This document shows positions 1 through 5,808 of a stretch of 35,894 bases of DNA, in pieces. Numbering within the stretch: position 1 is the first letter of the stretch; every line of letters begins with the position of its first letter. Source of the DNA: a virus. The stretch spans positions 1 to 35,894 of the IMG/VR virus record IMGVR_UViG_3300013126_000109; one strand, 5' to 3'. The notes below the pieces were generated by a model. It was not told where the DNA came from and did no database searches. It was given only the letters and a program-made list of their open reading frames with translations. The position numbers and the translations under genes were made by a program.

Positions 1-261
1 AAAAATAAAATGATCCCCAGGCTTAACTGCTCCGGATGTAAATAGACGACTAAATTCTTCAACTTGGCGAGACTTATAGATATTAGTGCCACCAAAATTA
101 AGAAAGGCGCCAGGAGTAGTGGCCTTAGGAATATCTTCAGGACCACTAATAACTTGAACATCATGTCCTCTCTTTCGTAGCAACGAAGGAAGGTGAGTCT
201 TCCACTCACCTGTGTACCTTGTTTCTACTGCTTCTAGATCAACGAGAAAAATTTTGGCCAT
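1..261 (-). CDS. Possible glycosyltransferase, C-terminus cut by window edge
   Basis: Only the first 87 codons are visible; the frame is open to base 1. I chose the ATG at 261 because it gives a clean start (MAKIFLVDLEAVETRYTGEW) and overlaps the stop of the upstream gene by 23 bases. The N-terminus has a beta-strand (KIFLVDLE) followed by a segment reading GEWKTHLPSLLRKRGHDVQV, as in the first Rossmann unit of GT-B glycosyltransferases, where a 'hurt the helix, GH.V.V' pattern is common. Family membership is inferred from this short pattern; the catalytic domain lies outside the window. If it is a glycosyltransferase, its place beside a DNA base-exchange enzyme and a QueD-like protein would suggest nucleic acid or virion decoration, but that is a guess. 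Confidence 0.45.
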   Translation of the reverse strand, partial: MAKIFLVDLEAVETRYTGEWKTHLPSLLRKRGHDVQVISGPEDIPKATTPGAFLNFGGTNIYKSRQVEEFSRLFTSGAVKPGDHFIF

Positions 262-493
262 TACGACGTCCATTGTTATCCCAACGAGGCCTGTTGCCTT
301 GATACGGCCTGCGTGGACGCTTACTGTTTAGGTAAGCCTGATAGTTTACTGAATCTTTACGATAAAGATCAGCAGGATTAAAATCGCAGAGTTCAAATCT
401 GCAATAATCGTGGTAGGCGTCTAGGTCATCCCACACTTTAACAACATCAGGACGATTTTCGAAATAAGAGTAGTCCTTGTAGTTACGAGCCAT
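239..493 (-). CDS. Conserved small phage protein, unknown function
   Basis: This 84-residue protein begins MARNYKDYSYFENRPDVV, a start I recognise from small proteins of marine T4-like phages. The first 50 residues are aromatic and acidic (KVWDDLDAYHDYCRFE). The last 30 are strongly basic with many Arg, Pro, Asn and Gly (RPRRPYQGNRPRWDNNGRR), which suggests a flexible nucleic-acid-binding tail. A ribosome binding site (AAGGAAG) lies about 10 bases before the ATG. It overlaps the possible glycosyltransferase gene by 23 bases and follows the QueD-like gene after 20 bases, so they probably share a transcript. No known domain is recognised. Confidence 0.75.
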   Translation of the reverse strand: MARNYKDYSYFENRPDVVKVWDDLDAYHDYCRFELCDFNPADLYRKDSVNYQAYLNSKRPRRPYQGNRPRWDNNGRRNGQNFSR

Positions 494-513
494 TTTAGCT
501 TCTTCCTTTTAGT

Positions 514-909
514 TTAGTACTTAATAAATGAACCATTTTCTCCGTCTTCGGAGACCTCAATCCAAACCTCACGATCTGGATACTTTGTGTGAATCTGAGC
601 ATATAGATCATCGCTCATCATCTCACAACTTTTGTAGTCTAGCGACAATACACCTTGGTTGCTAGAATACAATTTTTCCAACCATCGTTTGAATTGTATA
701 AATTCCACATCTCTGTCATTGTGGGTGACACTAAGCCATACCCTAAAATGAAAAATATGGCGATGGGGATTAGCCAAAAACGAGACATCATATTCATCTC
801 CTGTTGCTAGATTAGGATCAGTTGCTGCTGCGGGATATTTGTGGATGCCTTCTTTACGGAAGGTTACCCAAATCATTTTATTAGGACGAATGTCTTGCCG
901 AACGATCAT
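514..909 (-). CDS. QueD/6-pyruvoyl-tetrahydropterin synthase-like protein
   Basis: The 131-residue sequence follows the T-fold layout of QueD/PTPS. His23 comes after the first strand (FRKEGIH), a His-x-His pair sits at 49-51 (PHRHIFHFRV), a DVEFIQFKRWLEKLY helix occupies the place of QueD's DF..LK helix, an acidic CEMMSDDLYAQI helix stands where NPTSE lies, and the end is VSEDGEN. His23, His49 and His51 would be the zinc ligands. The catalytic Cys normally just before HGH is missing, so activity may differ from 6-carboxytetrahydropterin synthase. QueD supplies the pathway to preQ0 and queuosine. A DpdA/TGT-like gene lies 1.7 kb upstream in the same transcription direction, which makes a 7-deazaguanine role attractive. 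It overlaps the next gene upstream by 4 bases. Homology is judged from motifs only. Confidence 0.5.
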   Translation of the reverse strand: MIVRQDIRPNKMIWVTFRKEGIHKYPAAATDPNLATGDEYDVSFLANPHRHIFHFRVWLSVTHNDRDVEFIQFKRWLEKLYSSNQGVLSLDYKSCEMMSDDLYAQIHTKYPDREVWIEVSEDGENGSFIKY

Positions 910-1256
910 CTTTGCAATGCCTCCATCATTACAATTTTACCTAAACAGTCACCTAGATCTTGATCTTCGGTAATGACGTGCATACTGTTAAAATGGCGAT
1001 CTTTATGACTGTCATAGCTGCGAGTTTCTACAACATAACCACCAGATGCTTTGTAGATTTGCATACGCATGCCTTCACTAGATAATCCCTCGGATGCTGT
1101 TACTAGTTGAGGAACATCTGCTTCTTCGTCATCACGCATAAGCCAGTTGCGAATACGTTGCCTAACTGTTAATTTCACCTTTTTAGCCTTCCTTATTCTT
1201 CGTGTCTGATTGCCAGAACTCATCTTAGCAACAGCCACCTGTCCATAACCACTCAT
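906..1256 (-). CDS. Conserved phage protein, unknown function
   Basis: A 116-residue protein in two parts. The first 45 residues are very basic (QTRRIRKAKKVKLTVRQRIR), and the C-terminal half is a compact alpha/beta stretch (GMRMQIYKASGGYVVETRSY, then HVITEDQDLGDCLGKIVMME). I recognise the C-terminal pattern from marine T4-like phages but know no function. Its ATG overlaps the stop of the 185-residue gene by 4 bases, and its own stop overlaps the QueD-like start by 4 bases. The three genes are therefore probably translationally coupled and may act together. Confidence 0.75.
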   Translation of the reverse strand: MSGYGQVAVAKMSSGNQTRRIRKAKKVKLTVRQRIRNWLMRDDEEADVPQLVTASEGLSSEGMRMQIYKASGGYVVETRSYDSHKDRHFNSMHVITEDQDLGDCLGKIVMMEALQR

Positions 1257-1810
1257 TTGATTATCTCATCCTTGCCATATTGATCCCAATCTGTGAAGCG
1301 ATCTCTTCCCAGAAGGTCCTGTAGGTTATGACACCAAACCCCAGGATTAGTTGCTGCAAAATCTTTGTCATCAATCTTTAGTGTAGCATTATAACCTAAT
1401 TGATTTAGATATGGTAATTTTACACTAATCTGCGGAATAAATCTACGTTTTTCGGTAAGACCGCTCTCTAGCAATCCTTCTGTTTCGAAGACATCAAAGT
1501 CTAAGGTGCACCAAAGATCATATTCTGAATCTAGACAAACATAGATCATATTTTCCCAAGGACGCCAAGTTTCACTATCATTAATGCCTTTAGTTTTAAA
1601 ACTTTGATTGGCACCAAAATAGATATGCTTGATATGCTTTGATTCGTCTACATAAGATCTACTTTCCATCACCATTTCTAAAATATGATAGGGATCGTGA
1701 ACTCCTACTACAAACAGAGTTTTCATTCCATATGCAGGAGTACGTTCAATCTCTATTCCTGTAAAGAATGTAATAGTTTCAGCTACACCGGATTTATAAT
1801 CTCTTTTCAT
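1253..1810 (-). CDS. Conserved T4-like marine phage protein next to QueD-like gene
   Basis: This 185-residue protein has strong, regular sequence features: TGIEIERTPAYGMKTLFVVG near the start, then HIYFGANQSF, then LWCTLDFDV, FIPQISVKLPY, LKIDDKDF and NPGVWCH near the end. Alternating strands and helices suggest an alpha/beta (possibly barrel-like) fold. I recognise the pattern as a recurring marine T4-like phage family but cannot assign an enzyme. It overlaps its upstream neighbour by 1 base and its downstream neighbour by 4 bases. Being two genes from the QueD-like protein makes a role in the same base-modification route possible; this is inference from position. Confidence 0.75.
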   Translation of the reverse strand: MKRDYKSGVAETITFFTGIEIERTPAYGMKTLFVVGVHDPYHILEMVMESRSYVDESKHIKHIYFGANQSFKTKGINDSETWRPWENMIYVCLDSEYDLWCTLDFDVFETEGLLESGLTEKRRFIPQISVKLPYLNQLGYNATLKIDDKDFAATNPGVWCHNLQDLLGRDRFTDWDQYGKDEIIK

Positions 1811-2037
1811 TACCAGGTACTTACATCAGTGATATCAACAGTAGTATCGATGTCCTTATCGTTATCGTTGAATAGATTAAACTTGACAACAACGGTAGGA
1901 CCGATTCCGCTGCTGTTATTTTCTTCGAGAGTGAACCACTCGACTTCTTTGAAGTGAGCAGCCATTTTAGATAACTTTTCAATTTGCGATCTATTTAAAG
2001 CAAATTGATTTGGTTTGTGTTTTTTATCTTTCGTCAT
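1810..2037 (-). CDS. Small hypothetical phage protein
   Basis: 75 residues. A basic N-terminal part (TKDKKHKPNQFALNRSQIEK) is followed by a beta-rich acidic half ending DTTVDITDVSTW. It starts inside the end of the DUF465-like gene (14-base overlap) and its stop shares a base with the start of the 185-residue gene. The tight packing on both sides supports translation. No domain is recognised. Confidence 0.65.
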   Translation of the reverse strand: MTKDKKHKPNQFALNRSQIEKLSKMAAHFKEVEWFTLEENNSSGIGPTVVVKFNLFNDNDKDIDTTVDITDVSTW

Positions 2038-2233
2038 TGTAGTCTACAGTTTCGTGATCGTGTTCCCATTGCAGTTTAGTAAGTCTAGCAATTTCGTCTT
2101 TAAATTGCAACTTTTTCTTCTTCAATTCAGACATTTTTTGATCATCAAAGTTACCATTTTTTTCTAATTCGGATACTTTAATATCTAATAAACGATGGGT
2201 TTCGACTAACATTTTTATACGGTTTTCATACAT
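2024..2233 (-). CDS. DUF465/YdcH-like small coiled-coil protein
   Basis: The frame is open further upstream, but the ATG at 2233 (MYENRIKMLVETHRLLDIKV) is preferred because GAGGAAA lies 8 bases before it and the longer form would run into the HNH gene. The resulting 69 residues match the DUF465/YdcH layout: an HR.LD..V..LE helix, a short turn, then LKKKKLQFKDEIARL, a second amphipathic helix. The family is small helical-hairpin proteins of unknown function. Only 1 base separates it from the stop of the HNH gene. Confidence 0.65.
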   Translation of the reverse strand: MYENRIKMLVETHRLLDIKVSELEKNGNFDDQKMSELKKKKLQFKDEIARLTKLQWEHDHETVDYNDER

Positions 2234-2234
2234 A

Positions 2235-2645
2235 TTAGATTTCCTCAAAAAATTTAGAAAACATTTGATTGGTATAGGTATACCGTTTTTTATGATCTCC
2301 GAAAATTTTAGTTTTCTTGTTATGACAATTAGCACATAAAATTTTTAGATTTTCTTTGGACGAATTTAGTTTGTCGCCGTCGTGATGATCTATGGTTAGA
2401 CTTTCAGTGTTAGGATCTTTACAAAACCATCCTAGATAGCCGTGTTTGTTTTCGCAACCAATTGACTGCATCCATTCGTCAACTTCGAAACGTAGTGCAG
2501 TTCTGTGTGATTCACAAAAAGTTTTCCATTGCCATACAGGGCTACCGTCTAACTTATTGCTTCTTTTATGATATCCTACTTGATTATTGCAACTGGGCAA
2601 TGCACATTTAGGAGCGTGAATTTTAGCAGTTGATTGTGATCGCAT
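2235..2645 (-). CDS. HNH endonuclease
   Basis: 136 residues with a C-terminal HNH domain: LTIDHHDGDKLNSSKENL at about 82-99 followed by KILCANCHNKKT. It has the paired His of the first strand, the central Asn, and CxxCH at the end. A further zinc-type pair (CALPSC) lies near the N-terminus at 15-20. The family cuts DNA; in phages such genes are either free-standing homing endonucleases or nucleases in packaging or defence. It starts directly after the stop of the DpdA-like gene (TAAATG), with no sign that it interrupts another gene, so a homing role is possible but unproven. Confidence 0.85.
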   Translation of the reverse strand: MRSQSTAKIHAPKCALPSCNNQVGYHKRSNKLDGSPVWQWKTFCESHRTALRFEVDEWMQSIGCENKHGYLGWFCKDPNTESLTIDHHDGDKLNSSKENLKILCANCHNKKTKIFGDHKKRYTYTNQMFSKFFEEI

Positions 2646-4202
2646 TTATTCTACTTTCAATTTATCAAGTTCTTCGTCTTCTCTCTCATCCTCGTAGGCG
2701 GATTTGTCTTCCTCGCCCTCTTCGTAAAACAATGTATTAGCAATACTCTTAACACCACCACGAAGTCTAGCACCTTCTACACCATTTAAAAATCCTAGTG
2801 TAGTTGCAGTTTCGATCATTTCAAATGCTGTTGCTTTATCAGTGCAGGCAAACAGTTCTTCGACAAAACTATCAAAATAAAGAATGTTTCTGGGAACCCA
2901 GTCGCTTATCTCATCACTAAAATCATGATCTTTTACTTTGGCTCGATAAGTCCTCCAAGGCATCCTCGGCTTATTTTTAAGTTCGATATCCATTAGCTGA
3001 TTAGCTCTTTGTACCGCAACGATATGACAGTAAACATTATGACTCATCATCAACGCATAGGCAAATGAATCCCACGATGTCTTGCCTTCTTTACCGATCT
3101 TGTTTAGCATTCCCGGAGCATAGTGGCAGATATCAGCGATCGTAAGTCTGCGACCGACTTCGGATTCGAAAGGAAAAGGTATATCGTGCCGTCCGGCAAG
3201 ACCCTTATTGTCCGGGGCTTTATCCATGATAACACTCCATCGTTTAGTGGTGTGTTGGGCATTAGTATAAACCAATCCGTGAGCTGTTGCGATGAAAGGT
3301 GATGCACAGTCGAAGGAGATACTGAAATTTTCATTGACGTGTTTCCTAATCTGTCTTTGTATTGAAGTTAGATAACAACTCCAATCTAACTGAGCAGTAC
3401 CTAAGAAGTGCATCCAATCTTTGCCTTCTAACATACCGTCAAACTTCATAGTGATAAGACGTTTAAGAGTCACAGGCATTTTACACATATTGGCTCCACC
3501 CATAGCCCAACCTTCTGCAGCCTTATCTCCGTATTTGTTTACATCTGAGAATTCTTTTACACCTTGATACCAAGCTTCTGCATTCTCCCAGTTTGATCCT
3601 TGTAAAACATTCAAGAATTTAGTTCCGCCGTTAGCAGCGCCGATTCTATTGTCAATAAAATATTTGTTGTTAAACTGTGTTTTTTCAAGACAATCTTCGA
3701 ATGTTTTTAGACCGGTTTTTTCTGTGTGATTTTTATCACAGGCCCAAGTGGGAACGTCTAGCATCATCGACCAATCAGCAGTGACATCTAACCAGGTAAG
3801 AATCTTTTCACGAACTTTATTAGCAGTTGGACCTTCAAAGTCTTGCCAATCGAATTTGATAACACCCTTACCAATCTGGTAACCGCCGGAGTCGCCTAGA
3901 ATCATAGTGGAATTGCGATCTCTAGACTGTATCATTAATTCCTGTTCTAAACTTTTTTCAATATCTAATTGTGCATGTCCAGCTGAATACAAAGCGTATT
4001 TGTAATAAAAATAGCCTTGTTCTGGATTTAAAAAGTTCATTCCTTCGATGCCTCGATCGAATCCTTTAGGAATACGATCTTTGGGTATAAATTCTTCTTT
4101 ACGTTGTTTGTCTACGTAGGTACTATAGAAAGAACTAATCGCAGGCAAATACACTGCGTAGTCTTTCTGTAATGGTGTTAAATCAACAGGTTGTTTATTC
4201 AT
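2646..4202 (-). CDS. DpdA/tRNA-guanine transglycosylase-like base-exchange enzyme
   Basis: 518 residues carrying the ordered TGT-superfamily motifs. LGDSGGYQ at 102-109 holds Asp104 (general-base position). MMLDVPTWACD lies at 146-156. LQGSNWE at 200-206 and GWAMGGANM at 231-239 are base-recognition loops. HFLGTAQLDW lies at 265-274. SFDCASPFIATAHG at 296-309 holds Asp298 at the nucleophile position. TGT enzymes swap guanine for a 7-deazaguanine in tRNA; the phage DpdA branch does so in DNA. The C-terminal CxCxxC zinc site of bacterial TGT is not visible, and the acidic tail (EDEREDEELDKL) is unusual. No Shine-Dalgarno precedes the ATG, and a sigma70-like promoter ends only about 10 bases upstream, so the message may be nearly leaderless. 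The superfamily call is secure; DNA as substrate is inferred from phage context and the QueD-like gene nearby. Confidence 0.75.
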   Translation of the reverse strand: MNKQPVDLTPLQKDYAVYLPAISSFYSTYVDKQRKEEFIPKDRIPKGFDRGIEGMNFLNPEQGYFYYKYALYSAGHAQLDIEKSLEQELMIQSRDRNSTMILGDSGGYQIGKGVIKFDWQDFEGPTANKVREKILTWLDVTADWSMMLDVPTWACDKNHTEKTGLKTFEDCLEKTQFNNKYFIDNRIGAANGGTKFLNVLQGSNWENAEAWYQGVKEFSDVNKYGDKAAEGWAMGGANMCKMPVTLKRLITMKFDGMLEGKDWMHFLGTAQLDWSCYLTSIQRQIRKHVNENFSISFDCASPFIATAHGLVYTNAQHTTKRWSVIMDKAPDNKGLAGRHDIPFPFESEVGRRLTIADICHYAPGMLNKIGKEGKTSWDSFAYALMMSHNVYCHIVAVQRANQLMDIELKNKPRMPWRTYRAKVKDHDFSDEISDWVPRNILYFDSFVEELFACTDKATAFEMIETATTLGFLNGVEGARLRGGVKSIANTLFYEEGEEDKSAYEDEREDEELDKLKVE

Positions 4203-4211
4203 AGTTTATAT

Positions 4212-4240
4212 ATTGTAATTGTAAAATTAGATTTAGTCAA
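4212..4240 (-). promoter_or_regulatory. Sigma70-like promoter for the DpdA-like gene
   Basis: On the minus strand TTGACT (4240-4235) and TACAAT (4217-4212) are separated by exactly 17 bases. The -35 box overlaps the last codons of the oxygenase gene upstream. Transcription would start near 4205, only a few bases from the ATG at 4202. Confidence 0.6.
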
Positions 4241-4922
4241 GGAATTTTTTTCGTTCGTTTAGAATATTTAGGTTATCTTTTGGTTCGTCTACCAGTGTAG
4301 GAGAATCTAAGTTCAAATAACTTGTTTGATTCAGTAATCCAATTGTTCCAGATATCCAAGTGTTAAAAGAAAGACTAATTCTATCCAAATCGTTTGTAGT
4401 TCTAATAACAGAATGTTCTAAGTAAGATGGAAAAATAATAAGAGTACCTTTTTTAACTTCTATTATATTACTGTGCGTGTTAAATTGATTATAATTTTTT
4501 GGAAAAACTTTTAAAGTTGACCAGGAACATGTCTGGTTAGTATGAAATTCTATAGGAGCAGGATTGTCAGTGAAGTATAAAACTCCGCTGGCAATACTGT
4601 TTACGTGATGATGTTGATAGTGATAGGCACCTTTTTTAGTTCTGTTTAACCAAGCTATTGTAGGAAATAATTCATTGTCTACACACATAACATTTGAAGC
4701 ATAGTTATTGAGATGTGTTTGTATGAATGATTTAATTCTATATAATTCAGGTGCTTGTAAAATATCAAATCTGTCAGATCCTACTAAGATGCCGTCTGTG
4801 TTTTCGTATTTAGAATAAAGATCTGTCCTATGTACGAATCTTAATTCTTGTGGTGTAAAACTATCGATCTCCGCTACATATAACGGAGATGGAAAGATTG
4901 GAATCACATTATATTTTTCCAT
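4233..4922 (-). CDS. 2OG-Fe(II) oxygenase-fold protein (phage type)
   Basis: 229 residues. The start reads NVIPIFPSPLYVAEID, the usual opening of the phage 2OG-FeII_Oxy_5-like family. Candidate iron ligands are His104-106 (YQHHHVNSIASGVLYF) and His170 (PSYLEHSV), with Arg181 (DRISLSFNTW) as the 2-oxoglutarate-binding position. The family is predicted to hydroxylate proteins or nucleotides; substrates in phages are largely unknown. This is one of three such genes here (also 9158-9784 and 19869-20489). Its ATG shares one base with the stop of the 29-residue ORF, so it is likely coupled to the gp45 transcript. Confidence 0.75.
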   Translation of the reverse strand: MEKYNVIPIFPSPLYVAEIDSFTPQELRFVHRTDLYSKYENTDGILVGSDRFDILQAPELYRIKSFIQTHLNNYASNVMCVDNELFPTIAWLNRTKKGAYHYQHHHVNSIASGVLYFTDNPAPIEFHTNQTCSWSTLKVFPKNYNQFNTHSNIIEVKKGTLIIFPSYLEHSVIRTTNDLDRISLSFNTWISGTIGLLNQTSYLNLDSPTLVDEPKDNLNILNERKKFLD

Positions 4923-5011
4923 TATAGTGCAGACATACTGAAATAGGGATCATTAGTAGATCCCATATATGTAGTAATATATCTAGATGCTTGTGTAAAA
5001 GAATTAATCAT
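4922..5011 (-). CDS. 29-residue ORF coupled between gp45 and the oxygenase gene
   Basis: The ORF begins MINSFTQASRYITTYM and ends FSMSAL. Its ATG overlaps the gp45 stop (TAATG) and its own TAA overlaps the next ATG in the same way, giving two one-base stop/start overlaps in a row. This arrangement is typical of translational coupling and is the main reason to call it. An inverted repeat (GGGATC, 8-base loop, GATCCC) lies inside it. No homolog is recognised; it might also simply be a spacer. Confidence 0.5.
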   Translation of the reverse strand: MINSFTQASRYITTYMGSTNDPYFSMSAL

Positions 5012-5748
5012 TAAGTTGCCTGTGCTGGAATGATGTATTTGTAAGTAGCCAAACCACTGTCGAGGGTGATCTGGATAGCACCTTCGTTGCTTAAATTCAT
5101 CTTTGTATTGTTGACATCAGCGATCTTAAGAATGCTTAGGATTGGCAGAACTGGCCAAGTCCAACCGCGATCAAGTTTACCTGCAACATTCTGTGCGAAT
5201 ACAAATTCACCACCGTGTGTTGAAGCATCGCCAAAGATGAACTTTAGGTTGCCGCTGTCGGTCTTAGCGAGAAATGTTGGATGCTCGTTGTTAGCACCTG
5301 CCTGGAAGTTAAAACGCTGTACTGCCGATACTGTCGGTTCAATCTCTACATCCCACTTAACGCCACGGAACTTAACAGTCTTCATCTTTTCATTGATGAT
5401 TTCTTGATTCATAAAACGATAATCGTTTTTAAAGTCGCCGTCTTTGTTTTCGAAATGAATGCCGACTGGAATAGTTTCGCCGTTGCGTTCTGCAAAAGTA
5501 ACATTGATTTTTGCATCTTCTTTATATTCAGCACCGTCCAACAAAAACTTTAGTTTTTGTAATTGCGGCATACCAAATGTTCCTAGCATATCCGGGTAAG
5601 GATTTGCAGTTTCTCCCTCCATAATTACCGAACGGTCATCGGCCATTGAAAAGATCTGTGTTTTGTCTTCTGCACCTGTTACCTTAACTGTAGTTAAAAA
5701 GCCTAGATTTTGTGTGTGGCTTACGATGTCTTGTAAAATATCCTTCAT
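5011..5748 (-). CDS. 45: Sliding clamp, T4 gp45-like
   Basis: 245 residues, close to the T4 clamp (228). Sequence features include an early strand-turn-strand (HTQNLGFLTTVKVTGAEDKT), the central MLGTFGMPQLQKLKFLL segment, and a C-terminal domain ending LSNEGAIQITLDSGLATYKY. The clamp encircles DNA as a ring, tethers gp43, and in T4 also activates late transcription. It lies 60 bases downstream of gp43 rather than beside gp44, unlike the T4 order. AAGGAG lies 9 bases before the ATG, and a sigma70-like promoter precedes it, so it can be made independently of gp43. Confidence 0.85.
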   Translation of the reverse strand: MKDILQDIVSHTQNLGFLTTVKVTGAEDKTQIFSMADDRSVIMEGETANPYPDMLGTFGMPQLQKLKFLLDGAEYKEDAKINVTFAERNGETIPVGIHFENKDGDFKNDYRFMNQEIINEKMKTVKFRGVKWDVEIEPTVSAVQRFNFQAGANNEHPTFLAKTDSGNLKFIFGDASTHGGEFVFAQNVAGKLDRGWTWPVLPILSILKIADVNNTKMNLSNEGAIQITLDSGLATYKYIIPAQAT

Positions 5749-5771
5749 TGAGAATTCTCCTTAATATTAAG

Positions 5772-5800
5772 ATTATATTTAGATCTTGAATGAAAATCAA
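5772..5800 (-). promoter_or_regulatory. Sigma70-like promoter for gp45
   Basis: The minus strand has TTGATT (5800-5795), a 17-base spacer and TATAAT (5777-5772), about 25 bases before the start codon. The same stretch reads CTAAATA at 5782-5776, a sequence like late boxes of marine T4-like phages, so early and late recognition may overlap here. Confidence 0.65.
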
Positions 5801-5808
5801 CCACGAAA

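Noticed and set aside
2235-2645. HNH gene as an insertion that splits another gene
   Set aside because: Both neighbours look complete and the gene abuts them by a few bases; no split frame is visible.
3104-3334. 76-codon minus-strand open frame inside the DpdA-like gene
   Set aside because: Fully inside a motif-rich gene in another frame, with no ribosome site and no protein-like pattern.
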